DNA of 64,000 nt from Monosporascus cannonballus. Taxonomy: Eukaryota > Ascomycota > Sordariomycetes > Xylariales. Position numbers and translations under genes: made by a program. Shown here in pieces: positions 13,369 to 24,716 of the stretch. The stretch spans positions 398,576-462,575 of the forward strand of contig QJNS01000023.1 in assembly GCA_004154925.1 (NCBI GenBank). The letters run 5' to 3'. Position 1 is the stretch's first letter, and each line of letters starts with the position of its first letter. The notes beneath the pieces are model-generated. The model was not told the DNA's origin, ran no database searches, and saw only the letters and a program-made list of their open reading frames with translations.

Positions 13369-13677
13369 TATTACGACCTAATATAATTAATATAAAAATC
13401 AAAATAAATCTATATAAAACTAAATAAATTTAATACTATTAAATCTTGAATATTATTCAAATTTAATACAAATCTAATAAAGGAATAAAAAAATATATAC
13501 ATTTATTATTTCGTAATCTAAATAATATTAATTTATAATATAATTTTATTACTTAAAACGCCGTTAATATTACGAAACGTAATTAATATTTTATTACTTA
13601 AATTTTTATAATACTTCTGCTAACATAAACCCGTACAATTAAGGTTTAATAATTAGTTAAACCTTTTAGCCGTTATA
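13369..13677 (+). mobile_element. Degraded solo LTR related to family A
   Basis: Begins TATTACGACCTAA (compare family A LTR start TGTTACGACCTAA) and ends ...AACATAAACCCGTACAATT...AGCCGTTATA (compare AACATAAACCCGTCGACTT...AGCCGTCATA). The inner part also matches, including TTACTTAAAACGC...ATATTACGAAACGTAAT. At 309 bp it is shorter than the 414-bp LTRs of the complete elements, and no internal region adjoins it, so it is a solo or partial LTR. The flanks CAGTT and TAATC differ only by C/T and G/A changes, compatible with a RIPed target-site duplication but not proof. It terminates the long unidentified frame upstream. Confidence 0.65.
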
Positions 13678-14519
13678 TAATCCCCCTAGGCACAAATTAA
13701 GAGCGGTAAGAAAAGGCGAATACCCCGTAACGCTAACGCGAGATTCAGCCCGTTATCGGACCTTACTTTTATCGTGAACTATTAGGCTAAGCATCTTTGA
13801 AAGTTAACATGCAATAGGGGTCGCTATTAATATGGGGGGGCCCCCTTTTGGGGGTTTGCCGGCAGATAAAATATTTACAAATTCTTCCTTTATAGATAGG
13901 ATTTCGAAAGAACCTAATTATTATTTCCCCTGCCAATCTGGATTCGTTTTTCTACCGGTACGTACTTTTTTTTTCTGCCGGTACGTATTCTTTTTTTCTG
14001 CCGGTACGTACTGTTTTCTTTTTTGTCGGTATATATCAATACTTTTTTTTTGCCGGCAGAAAACTTCAATTTAATTAGATAAATACTTATTTAACTTTAA
14101 TAGGCCAAACGTCACTTTGCAAATATATCGGACGCCACAAAGAAACCAAGAAAGGCTGGGAGGCCAGCAAGCGAGCAAACATTAAAGGCGGCCACATTCA
14201 AAATTACACCTAAGCTAACAAAAACGGTATTTCAACTTTACAGACAAACAAAGCTAAATATTAGAAGCCTAAAAGTATGCAGATTTACAGCAAGCTTAAC
14301 GCCATCGGCTACAGCACCTTTATGCCGGCATAAGGGTATCTTAAATAACGCTTTGCGTCGAAATAATAATAGTTTTGGTGGCAGTTTAAAAAATTACGTT
14401 AATATATTTTCGAAACTATTCCAGGAATTTATTCGTAACGATAATACCTTTGCGGTAAATTTAACTGTACTTTCTGGTGGATAACCGTTACCTATAATAT
14501 TACTGGCAATATACAGCCA
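13678..14519. other. Spacer with GC-run and minisatellite
   Basis: Less AT-biased than its surroundings. It contains GGGGGGGCCCCC...GGGGG near 13834-13855, the minisatellite annotated separately, and about 14100-14500, which retains CpA/TpG and so is only lightly mutated. No protein family recognised. The ORF at 13832-14074 simply runs through the minisatellite. Confidence 0.5.
13945..14060. repeat. Minisatellite, T-tract plus CTGCCGGTACGTA
   Basis: About five imperfect tandem units of roughly 22-27 bp, each a T-tract followed by CTRCCGGTACGTA or a decayed variant (TGTCGGTATATA, TTGCCGGCAGA). The core contains the palindromes CCGG and GTAC. Confidence 0.8.
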
Positions 14520-15038
14520 AAACTATTTACGCTTTGGTTTAAGCCGAATACCGTAAATACGTAATACGTAATTCCTAAAATAGTCGAGATTTTCCAGTTT
14601 CTTCTTTTTTCCATTCTTTTAATACTTAAAATGCTTACAAAATATGGACTTACTTTATTCCACTATCTTTATTCGTTTAATATACTTTCGGTTAAAGTGG
14701 TCGTTTATTACCGCAGGTCGGCTATAACAGAAAATTCTCTTTTCCATTAATATAATCCTATTTCCAATACAGCAAGGGCATTATGCCTTATCCATAAAAA
14801 AAAGAAACCTATCGGGCTCAGGAGATTTTTCTTTTACCGGAATATCGGTCTATGCTATCGGTCGAATATACTTACGTTTGGCTATCTTTTTCTTATTGCA
14901 AAGAACCGTCATAAACTAGGCGGCCTCGATAAAGATATTATAAAGGTCTTTACCATTAAAATTATCTGGTTGACGATAGAGAATCTCGGCGAGCCGTGCA
15001 CGCTCGGGTATATAAAGCTTAATCGGTGGTTGGATATG
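14520..15038 (-). pseudogene. DUF3435/FluG-type gene, C-terminal part
   Basis: Read on the minus strand from 15038 downward this continues the DUF3435-like gene whose N-terminal part lies at 22024-24040. It contains ERARLAEILYRQPDNFNGKD, a middle section with CPCC, and a C-terminal finger-like segment with CKHFKYQKNG then LENLDYFRNYVLRIYGIR. That is the usual end of this fungal family (CxHPxC...H...H), with some Cys/His lost. Removing the retrotransposon and one ATATG copy joins ...NKDND-H to H-IQPPIKLYIPER in frame. Mutation is lighter than in the retroelement. The intact family are tyrosine-recombinase-like proteins, some of which mobilise Starships; whether this one did is unknown. Confidence 0.8.
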
Positions 15039-15452
15039 TGTGACGGCTAGGCTAATTAACCAACTATTAAACCTAAGTCGACGGGTTTATGTTAGCAGGA
15101 GTATTATGGGATTTTAAGGAATGGATATAGTAAGGTATTACGTTTCGTAATACCAAGGGCGTTTTGGGTAATAAATTGTTATATTATAAATACTTGGTAT
15201 TAATAAGTATTGTAAGCTAATACTATTTAAATTATGGAAATAATAAATATATATATTTGTATATCTTTTTGCTAATTCGTTTTTGCTTAGCTGGCGATCG
15301 TTAAATAACGTTTTCCTGTATTTAGTTAATATTAATAATGTTTAGTAAATTATTACTAAGTATTTTTTCCGATTACGTAACTTAACCCATTTAGGTTTTA
15401 TTTTGGTTTATTAAAACCGTTTTCGAAATCTTCCTTTCGTTAAGTCGTAATA
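15039..15452 (-). repeat. Family A copy 1, 3' LTR
   Basis: Matches 21610-22023 along its full 414 bp. Differences look like C/T and G/A transitions. The left (outer) end keeps TGTGACGGCTAGGC and AAACCTAAGTCGACGGG, whereas the same positions in the other LTR are mutated. Confidence 0.95.
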
Positions 15453-15617
15453 CGATTTTCCCTCCCTATAAATCTTGCCCTTAAAATTTTTTTTCGGTAA
15501 GTATCTTTTTTGTTTTAATATATCGGCTCGTATTATTAAAATTTGTCGTTAGGTTTTTTTTTAACTATCCGTCGCCAGAACTTTCTTTTTATTTTTGACG
15601 ATTTTAATTTTGAAATT

Positions 15618-16133
15618 ATGCCGTATTTTTTATATTTTTCTAAGGGCTAGAAATGCGAAATAATGGAAAATATGTTAAAATGTAAAGCGTATATAAAACG
15701 AGAATATTTTTATAATAGGAACGGCGTTTTTTTTTCGTTATTAAAAAATATTCGTACCGAAAACCAATATTTAAAACGAAAAAAAATACTTACGGAAAAA
15801 CGTTTTTTGGAATTGTAATAACGTTATTAATAAAAAATAAATAAGGCTATTATGCGTTTGATCCGTTTCCGAAAATAAAAGGCGTTTTTTTGTTCCAAAA
15901 AAGTTAAGATAATATAACGCAAACTGTAATCGCTGGAAGAATTAGAGGAACAAAAGCAGCAGGAACGGGCCGATATGGAGATTTTTATGGCAGCATTAAT
16001 ACCACTTATCGGTCCGGTTAATTGGTTATCCATTAAAAATACCGACTGGTCCGCCGAAAACGTTAATTGGAATTTTATCCTTAGTAATTCCGGTACCGTT
16101 AGTAAAAATTCTTTAATAAGCATTAGGCGTTAA
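15618..16133 (+). pseudogene. Antisense frame in 3' region of family A element
   Basis: Runs opposite to gag-pol, between the chromodomain end of pol and the 3' LTR. One frame from ATG 15618 to TAA at 16131-16133 encodes a basic N-terminal half (RTENQYLKRKKILTEKRFLE), then RLIRFRK*KAFFCSKKVKII, then a charged, coiled-coil-like SLEELEEQKQQERADMEIFM and a C-terminal part with IGPVNWLSIKNTDWSAENVN. Internal stops are TAA/TAG at Gln-like positions. The frame may extend upstream to about 15453. The same frame of identical length (516 bp) is in copy 2 (57435-57950, minus). From memory it resembles coiled-coil hypothetical proteins often found beside ascomycete gypsy elements. The opposite-strand ORF at 15827-16123 is taken as the shadow because its copy-2 equivalent carries stops and has no family features. 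Confidence 0.6.
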
Positions 16134-16149
16134 TAAAATTTTTAATAAG

Positions 16150-19100
16150 TTTCCAGGTATTTTCGGAATTTAAATATTTTTTCCATTTGATTAAGTATTA
16201 AATAAGTCCGTTTTATTTCCGTATATTAAAAAATTTTTTTATTTCATATATTTATTCGTTTTTAATTTTTATATCGTTTTATACCGTATATACCTTAATT
16301 ATATTTATTATTAATTCGAATAAAAAAATATGAAAAATTAAATAAAATTTAATTTTTGGTAAAAGTTCTAATTAGTAATTATTTTCTAAGATTTTCTTAA
16401 AAATTTTATATGGGTTAATATATTTAAAATCGAGTTTTTTATTAAATTTTTTTATTTAAATATTTTTTGTAACAAAATAAATTATTTTTCTTTTTTCGAA
16501 AATTAATTTTTTTAATTGTTTTTTATTATAATATTTATTTATTTAGTTTCGTACGAATTTTAATTTTATTTTTATTTCTTAATATAATTACTTTAAATAT
16601 TTTAATATAAAAATTATTTTAATATTAATAAATCCGTTATATACATTTTTATAAATATTTGGTATAAACCCGAAATTTACGTATATTAAAGTTATTTTAA
16701 TATTTTCGTAATAATTTATATTATAAATTAATTAAATAATAAGTAATTTTTTAATTTAATTATTTTATTCGTAATTAATATAATATTACAAATATATTTT
16801 TAATATTTAATTTAACCGTTTTATTTATTTATCTGTTTAAAATTTAAACGTGTTAAATAATTTATAATTTAAGCCGATTTATATTATAAAATTTTATTAA
16901 AATTTCGAAATAAACGTTATTCTTTTATTTAAAATAATTTTATGTAATAACCCGTATATATTAAAAATGTGTTTGAAAAAAATATATATTATTTATTTTA
17001 CGTTAATATCTTTATAATAAGGTAAAAAATAAGAAAATTTCGTAAACCGGTCGACGATAACGAAAATATTATTATAATATATTTTTATTGTTAAATTTTT
17101 AAATAAAAGAAATTTAATAATAAAATCCATAATAATCGAATTTTAAGGTTTTTTTAAAACCGATAATAATTGTAATTTTCCGTAAGGTTTATGTTATTAT
17201 GTTTTAATTTTATTATAAAAATTATATTATTATCGTATTTTTTAAATTATTATTTTTATTTTAAAAAAATATATACGTTAAAATTATTTTAGGGTTTTAT
17301 AAATCCTTAAATATTTATATAACTAATATTTGTATATATTTCGTATTAAATTTATTTAATACTTTTCTGGAATTTATATTTTATTTGTTTTTTGGTTTTT
17401 TAGGAAATTATTATTATATTGCTGGATTTTTTAATATATATTTAAAGATATTACTTGAATTATTATAATTTATCGTAAACGTAAGTATTTTTCTGATATA
17501 ATATCGAAAATTATATATTAAACCTTAATTAAATTTTTTTTGAAATTTGGTTATTTACTTAAAATATCGGTTTTGCCGTTTTCTAAATCCTTTCTGTAAA
17601 TAATAACGAAGTCGAAATTTGTTATTTTTTTTATATATCGTAATTATTATTTTATAAGTTTTTTGGTTGTAATAAAACGGATAAAATTTTAATAATTCGT
17701 ATAAACCTTAACCTGATAAAAATTTCCTTTTAAAAAATATTTAAATTTTTAAAATATTATAATAATAACCATAAATCTTTTATTTAATATATCATAATTA
17801 AACTTGGTTCCTTTTAATTTGTACGAAAAAAATATAATAAAATATAATTTGCCTTAATTATTTTATTATCCGATTATTACGTTTAATACATAATCCGAAA
17901 TATCGGTTTTTAATTTAACAAAACGATTTAAATCGTACATAATTAGCATAAACTTATTAATAATCGTACCTTTAATTTTTTAAAACATTTTTTTTATTTT
18001 TAATATTTATCTGAATTTTTTTTTTTTTTAGTAAGGTTAATTAAAAATATGATAATTTTGTTAAAATTTCGAATAAACTTTTTATAATAATTAGCAAATC
18101 CAAAGAATACCTGCATTTCCTTAACTGTCGTTAATATTTGCCATTTTATAATTATAGCAATTTTTTTAAAATCTATCCTAATATATCCCGGAATAATAAT
18201 ATATTTCAGATATTTTATTTTTTAATTATAAAATTAATTTTTTTTTGCGTTAATTAATAATTTTCGCATTTTATAAAATTTGAAAAACCTTATAAACGTA
18301 TTCTGCGTATACCTTTTTTATTTTTAAAAAAATAAGAATATCATCGAAGTAATACATAATAAAAATATTAAGATATTCCCGTAATACATAATTTATTATC
18401 CGTTAAAAGGTTATTAAGGTATTCGTAAATCTTATTAACGTAACCAAATACTTAAATAATCCGTATTTCGTTTTGAAAATTATTTTTTATTCTTATCCTT
18501 TTTTGATTTTAATAAGGTTATATCCATTTTTAAAATCGAATGCCGTAAATTATTTAATTCCGTAAAATCGGTCTTTTATTTTAATAATTAAAAATAATAA
18601 TATTTAATCCTTAATAATAATATCGTTTAATTACCGGTAATTAATTATAAGTTATAATTTTCCATTTTTTTTTGGTACGAAAAATATTAAATATCTTATT
18701 AATAACTTCGAAAATCGAATCCATCCCTTTTATAACCAATTTTCCAGGTATTCTCTGAAAATACGCAGTTCGTTTCCGTTAAAATTGTAAATAAGGTAAA
18801 ATTTTGTCAAAAATCCTTTTTTAAGGATTATTTTATAATCTTATTCGTTATGTTTTAATAATTTCGTATCGAATTTTTTTTTAAAAAACTATTTATATTT
18901 ATAATATTATAATAATATATTAATTAAATTTTTTAACTTTTAAGGCTATTATTTTAAATCGTTATTCAGTTGCCGTAATTTCGCTTTAATAATAATAATA
19001 ATACGTTATATTTTTTTTTGATACCCATTTTTTTTATATTTTATCCCTTTAAGTAATAAGGTATTTATCGTATCCTTATAGCTGTATTCGTCGCCATTTT

Positions 19101-20450
19101 CGATCGAATATTAAGATCTTATATTTTTTTTTTATTTATTAACGGAAGGCAAAAAGAATTTTACTTGGCCAATTCCTTTATTAATTACGATTCCGTATTA
19201 ATATATCTATAGTAATTTTATAATTATATCGTAATTCCCAAATAAAACGATATCGAAATTAATTATTTGGTATTATCCTTAAATAAAAATTTCGAAATAA
19301 TCAATTTCGCGTAAAATTTTCCCGTTATCGTAAGCAAAATCCTAATTTTCGGTATTTATCGTAATATAAAGTTTTAACTTATATCTTTATAATAATTTAA
19401 ATTCGTTAACCATATTTAAGGTAATATAATTTCCACCTAAAGTTTCATAATCCACCATTACGGTATACCAATACGTTCCGATTCGTATATCTAAAGTAAT
19501 AAGATTATTAACGGTTCTTATTGTTATATTTAAAACCTTTCTTAAGAATTTATCCTAATTTCTCGGGATTTCGTTATTTTGCGGCTTTTTTACAAATAAC
19601 CTTTTTTTTTAACTTTTATTCGAATTTATTGAACCTTATTTATAATTCTTTATATAACGTATTAAGTTATTATATTTATTGTTTTTGTCGGCGTATTATT
19701 CCTTTAAACCGTATTAATTGCTTTTAATTTTGCTATAATTCTTTTCCCTATTAAGTAAACCGTTTCTTAATATAATATATGGCTTCTTATTAAGTTTTAT
19801 TATTTTTTTATTAAAGGTCTTATATAAATCGTTAAATTTCTTTTTTTAAAGTTTATCGTTTATCAAGGTTTATAATAAATATTAATTGAAAATAAAAGTC
19901 CGTAATAACTTTCTAATAATATTTTTCCACGGTATATTAAATTAACTTTTTTTCCGTTTAATAATTATATTATTTATAATAACAAAAAAAGTTTTCCTAT
20001 AGATACCATTTTCCTTTAGGTTAATTTTTTATTATAATTAACTAAAAAAAATCGTTTTTAAAGGCTATGGATCGAAAATATTAATACCATTATTTATCGT
20101 TTTTATTATTTCCCGTTTTATTAGGAAAATTAAATCCTTTATAATATATACGGATAATTTTATTATAAATATATCGTTTTCATTTTTTACGATTAAGGCA
20201 GTTCTGGCGTTAATAATAAATAATATACTTTCTGCCATATTAATTAGGGATTTTAAGGCAGATTTTCTCCGTCCAGCCTTAATATTCCTTTAATTATTTT
20301 CTAAAAGTACTTTATTATTTCTTAATTACTTATTAAACCTAATTCCTAATTTTTTATATTTTTTATTAAATTTCTTATTATAATGGTCCTTATTGGACTT
20401 CGTATTATAAAGGGCTTAATACGTATTTGGCCCGAATTATATTAATAAGT
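16150..20450 (-). pseudogene. Family A copy 1 pol (PR-RT-RH-IN-chromodomain)
   Basis: Minus-strand polyprotein remnant. The RT catalytic box YYFDDILIF is at about 18341-18355 on the reverse strand, RNase H lies around 17500-17950, the integrase core with VDRFTKFS is near 17040-17065, and a chromodomain-like end lies near 16200-16450. Order and spacing follow chromovirus-type Ty3/gypsy pol. A 2-bp difference from copy 2 lies between PR and RT (near 19040), where copy 1 reads through in one frame and copy 2 does not. Stops are scattered through all domains. Confidence 0.85.
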
Positions 20451-21560
20451 TTATTTTTTTGGGGGTTTTCCTTAAATTATTTTTCGGATATAGGTTTCCA
20501 GTTATTTTGTCGTAATTTTTTGGACGAAAAACATTTGTAAACTTTATATCCCTTTTTTCCGTAATTATAATACTTAATCTGGCTCTAATCCTTTTTATAA
20601 GTAATTCCTAATTCCATAAGGCCTAATTCAGTATTATGGGAAATATTATTACGCCGAAAAGCATTAATATTAACCGTATGCCGAAATTTATTATTATTTT
20701 TATTTTTAATACCTTTAATATGCCAGGTATATTATCGATTATTAATCTTAATTGTTATAACAATATAATCTAATAAATAATTAGGCCAATTAAATTTAAA
20801 AAGCTTTTCCTATATTTTCTTCTTTAAACCGTCGAAAAATTTGGTTATTAATATCTTTTGTCCTTAATTTAGCTTAAATGCCAGCTAAATAAACGTACTG
20901 CCGTAACTGGATATTAATCCTTTTTGTTATAATTATTAAATCTGCATTTTGGCTTTTATTTTTTTATTTATTATTCTGAATACTTTCGTTAATATTTATT
21001 TAAATTATTCGTAATCGTTATAAATTTGTATTATTTCCGGATTTTATTTTTTTTAAGGTAAAATAATAGATTTTTTTATAACGGGCTTAAATTAAGTAAT
21101 TATATTATTAGTAAATCGTTTTACCGTAAATTTAATTTATATAGTAAACGTAATAAATCGGATAAGGAAATACCCAAAATATATTTGGCATTAAGTTAAA
21201 AATAATTATAATTTAATTAAAGTTTTATTAAAAAGTTCCGGCTTAAAAAGTTTAAGGACTTTTTTTAATTCCTTAGTAAAATTTAACTAAATAACTTAAT
21301 TTAATTAAAAAGGTTTTCTAATTTCGGGAATTCTTTTTTCTTTAAGTTTTTTATAAGCGGTTTAAAAAGACGTAATAAGATTATTTTTATCCTGTTTAAA
21401 TTAGATAATACGTTCGTTTATAGCATCTAGGCGTCGAAAAACTTCCTTCCGAAAAAAACGAAACTACTCCTTTTCTTCCTCGGATTCCATTTCGGTATCA
21501 GGGTTTTCAAGGACCTGGTAAATGGGTTATTCGGGTTACTTGCTAATAAATATAATGTCG
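20450..21560 (-). pseudogene. Family A copy 1 gag remnant
   Basis: Capsid/nucleocapsid region upstream of pol. A CCHC zinc knuckle with mutated ligands, YNYGKKGYKVYKC, is encoded near 20533-20572 on the minus strand; Cys to Tyr is what G-to-A changes produce. The 5' part (about 21300-21560) is less mutated and retains an acidic segment, corresponding to 52050-52150 in copy 2. Confidence 0.7.
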
Positions 21561-21609
21561 GTAATATTATTCAGAATTTAACGGTATTACTAAATAAAAG
21601 CTTATAACG

Positions 21610-22023
21610 TATAACGGCTAAATTAATTAATTAATTATTAAATTTAAATTAACGGATTTATATTAATAGGAATATTATAAGATTTTAAATAATAAATATA
21701 GTAAAATATTACGTTTCGTAATACCAAAAGTGTTTTAAGTAATAAATTATTATATTACAAATACTTAATATTAATAAGTATTACAAATTAATATTATTTA
21801 AACTATGGAAATAACGAACATATATATCTATATATCTTTTTACTAATTTATTTCTGCTTAGCTGGCGATCGCTAAACAGCGCTTTTCCGTACTTAATTAA
21901 TATTAACAATATTTAGTAAATTACTATTAAGCATTTTTTCCGATCACGTAACCTAACCCATTTGGGTCCCGTTTTGGTCCACTAAGACCGTTTTCGAGAC
22001 CCTCCTCCTGTCAGGTCGTAACA
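21610..22023 (-). repeat. Family A copy 1, 5' LTR
   Basis: 414 bp, co-linear with 15039-15452. The outer (right) end retains unmutated sequence such as CCTCCTCCTGTCAGGTCGTAACA, while the inner half is RIPed. It is immediately followed by the TSD ATATG. Confidence 0.95.
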
Positions 22024-24040
22024 ATATGGTCGTTATCCTTATTAACCTTCTTTTCTTCCACATTTCCTATTAGCTACTTCTTAATATCCCACGTTGGCCG
22101 ATTATAGAAATAATATTTGCGATACTTTTGCCGGAGAGCTTTATTACGTTACGTACGTTTCTTCCGGATTTCGTTAAAGAAATATTGCATTTTTTTCTTA
22201 TTGTTAATGCCTTGGATTCGGTATTGGCCATTTTTGAGCTGGTCCCTTTAAGCCTTTAATTCGGCGATATCGGGATTAGGCGGTAAAATGCTTTAAACCT
22301 TATCGGGAACCATATTATAATTCGTACGAAAATTACGCATAATGTTAATATAGGTAAAAAATTTAATAAGGCCGTTTTTTATTAGCTCGTTTAGGAAAAT
22401 ATTTTAAAGGTAAAACTTAATTTTTTCGTTAATATATGTATTATTAAACGTTACTTATTTTAAATTATGCCGTATTATTTGATTACGGACGGTGTCGGGC
22501 GTATTCTTTATAAATTAATGTTAAATTATAAGCATTATTAGCGTTAGTCGAAAAAATATATTATTTACCGTATTCGCGGCTTTTCGGCGGAATGCTTTTA
22601 GTCCGATAAATTCCTTAAACCTAACATCCAATACCTGCCGTTCCATATCGTCTCTTAGCTTATAGTAAAAAAGCGCCTTATTCCGAAAGATAACAAAGTT
22701 ATTAAATCTGCGGAAAATTAGCCGTTTTAATTATTCCTGCTTCCATCTTAATAGAATACACTTAATGGAACTTTTATTTTTAATTCGAAAAACGTTAAAA
22801 ATAATAGTTATACTTGGGGCGTTAAAAACTTTATTAATAAAAATAAGGCTAATAATAATAAAAATAAAACAAAAGATAAACCTCCTTATAATCGTAAAAA
22901 AAAATATGGTCCTATTAAGTATAAATTTGGCCGTTATTACAATTTGCCGTAAAGTAAGCGGAACGTAAAATTACTTACGGCTTAAACTTATTATTTACAC
23001 CTTTATAATAAATAAACTTTATCGCTATAACTAATACGTCCTAATTAATATCGGGGTAACGTATAACCATTAATAAGACGTCTTCGTAACAGAATACTTT
23101 AGGACGCCCTTAACTTTCGGTTTTTTGCATAAATATTTCCTTAAGCAGCTTTAAATTCTTATTAAAAACTTTAATAACCTTATCGTCGGAATTTTCGTTA
23201 TCCCAAAACGTAACTTATAAACCCCAAAACTTTTCCTATGAATTATCCCTTAGTTTATTTTTTTCGTTATTAACGATTTCTGCTAACCGTATACCCGTAT
23301 ATCCGAAAATCAAATATAATCCCGATAATTAAATCCGGTACCGTTCAAACGCAAAAATACTATCGTCGTAAGTAATATTAAACGTTTATAAAATCAGCAG
23401 GTTATTTAAACCCAGTACAGGTTTCCCGTCGATATTGGGCGGTCGAAAGCCATACTTAGGAACAAGGTAAACGTCGTACTATTAAGCTTTAGGTTAACAG
23501 CAAGAAAAGGGGGGTAAAAGCAAAATCTAATCGGATATTACCTTTAGGACCTCCTTATTATCGTTCCTATCGACGTACCGGCCGGTAACGTTACTATAAA
23601 ATTATTTATATTAACGCCAATATTCCTACAATATTCCTTCCGACGTAATTTTCTACGTTTTGCAAAAATAATCGAAAAAATTTATCGTTATCGTTCGGTC
23701 GGCTTTTTTAATTACGTTTTTCCAGTCCCCCAGTTCGGCCGTTTTATAATATCTAAATCATAATTAATAACGGAATTTTTTAACGAATTTAATCTTTATA
23801 CCTTTTCCATTTACGCAAAATGCCGGCAATGTTAATTTTAATGTTATCGGCGTAATCTGGCTTAAAAAAATGGATTTCCTTTAACTGTTCGCGGAAGGTA
23901 GCCCGTTAAGTAGCGTTAAAGGGGGCGGGTTTTTTCCTAATCCGCTTTTCGGCCTTACGCTATATAAAACGTTCGACAAAATCTGCATAATAAATGCTGT
24001 ACCTATTTTTATGTTGGCATAAGTTGATAAACGGGGCCAT
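22024..24040 (-). pseudogene. DUF3435/FluG-type gene, N-terminal and middle part
   Basis: Minus-strand gene starting best at ATG 24040 (MAPFINL), with IYYADFVERFI soon after, as in this family; an upstream in-frame ATG at 24157 lies in the GC-rich island. Downstream the frame gives YLVPKYGFRPPNIDGKPVL, then ERYRIQLSGLYLIFGYTG, then GRPKVFCYEDVLLMVIRYPD and IKFIYYKG. These are the hallmark blocks of fungal DUF3435/FluG-domain proteins (tyrosine-recombinase fold). A charged helical region follows (ILPPNPDIAELKA*RDQLKN). The gene is interrupted at 22024 by the family A retrotransposon and resumes at 15038. Total length would be about 840 residues. Stops are RIP-type. DUF3435 includes Starship captains, but several clades are not known to be mobile. 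Confidence 0.85.
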
Positions 24041-24420
24041 GGCGAAAATGGGTAAAGTATGCTTCGGTAACAAATACCGAGGCGAACGAGGACGGCATAG
24101 CAGAAAAAGGGCTCTTGGTAAAGCTAAAAGACATAGGATGGGCGGCGGAGCCGCCATTTTGAAGGTTCATGGCTTAGGAAGCCAGAAACTGGACTTTGGG
24201 TCACGGGAAACGAACTCCTGTCTGCTTTGTGTTAGTTCTAAAAATAAGCAGGCGGCCAAGCGCCTAGGTGGGGCAACGTCCCAGGGACCAGGGGGTGGCC
24301 GCCCTCCACAACCGCCCAAAGTACAGTGTACCTGCGCACCACCCATTGCCCCTCACTGTCGCGACCGCTAAAAACGGCGGCACTTGCTGCCATATTTGTC
24401 GGTTTAGACAGCGCTTTCTC
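24030..24420. other. GC-normal island upstream of DUF3435-like gene
   Basis: An abrupt ~390-bp block of ordinary base composition with CpA/TpG intact, directly over and upstream of the DUF3435 start. It holds an open plus-strand frame of 125 codons (23994-24371), Gly/Lys/Arg-rich then Pro-rich, with no recognisable domain; it is probably fortuitous. Most likely promoter/5' sequence of the DUF3435 gene that was never duplicated and so escaped RIP, or a later insertion. Confidence 0.5.
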
Positions 24421-24434
24421 TACTTATAGTGTAA

Positions 24435-24592
24435 AAAGTTTTATGAAAAGTAATAATTTAATGTTAATAATAATTATCATTTTTTAAATATTATTAGTTC
24501 GACGTCGATAATAAGCCGAATTTTAATAGTATAATAAACGATAATAAACCGTATTATATTTACGTAACATAACGTTATTTCGATTACCGTAC
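24435..24592 (+). repeat. Direct repeat, copy 1
   Basis: The last 95 bp (24498-24592, from TTCGACGTCGATA to CGATTACCGTAC) match 25641-25735 without gaps, and weaker similarity extends about 60 bp further left. Copy 1 ends exactly where the TGTTATGGC small element starts. Function unknown; could be partial LTRs of an unrecognised element. Confidence 0.65.
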
Positions 24593-24716
24593 TGTTATGG
24601 CTGCACCATGCCATTACGCCACTAAGACAAAAGATCAGTGGAATGATCGCAATTGTGACAATTATTCTAGTACTTACAGCCGTATAAGAGCTGTCACGGT
24701 GGACAAGGCCGTAACA
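24593..24716. mobile_element. 124-bp small inverted-terminus element
   Basis: Starts TGTTATGGC and ends GCCGTAACA (inverted TGTTACGGC). It is hardly mutated although embedded in RIPed DNA. No clear target-site duplication. Could be a tiny MITE or a truncated LTR. No coding content. Confidence 0.5.

Larger units (their letters stand above)
15039..22023 (-). mobile_element. Complete Ty3/gypsy element, family A copy 1
   Basis: LTRs at 15039-15452 and 21610-22023 are both 414 bp without indels and flank a minus-strand gag-pol. The perfect 5-bp target-site duplication ATATG lies at 15034-15038 and 22024-22028. Element ends are TGT...ACA (TGTTACGACC in element orientation). Length is 6,985 bp, normal for fungal gypsy elements. 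The internal region is heavily RIPed with stops throughout, so it is dead. The outermost 100-200 bp of each end are much less mutated. It is inserted in the DUF3435-like gene. Copy 2 of the same family is at 51541-58530 in the opposite orientation. Confidence 0.95.

Noticed and set aside
15827..16123. 98-codon minus ORF at the end of family A copy 1
   Set aside because: The equivalent in copy 2 has stops and no family features, while the plus-strand frame has consistent RIP-type stops and coiled-coil character; treated as the shadow of the antisense frame, though not fully excluded.
23994..24371. 125-codon plus ORF in the GC-normal island
   Set aside because: Composition is Gly/Arg then Pro low complexity with no domain, and it overlaps the DUF3435 start on the other strand.
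24593..24716. tRNA-derived SINE
   Set aside because: No A/B-box-like or cloverleaf pattern and no poly-A tail; inverted termini suggest a MITE or LTR piece instead.
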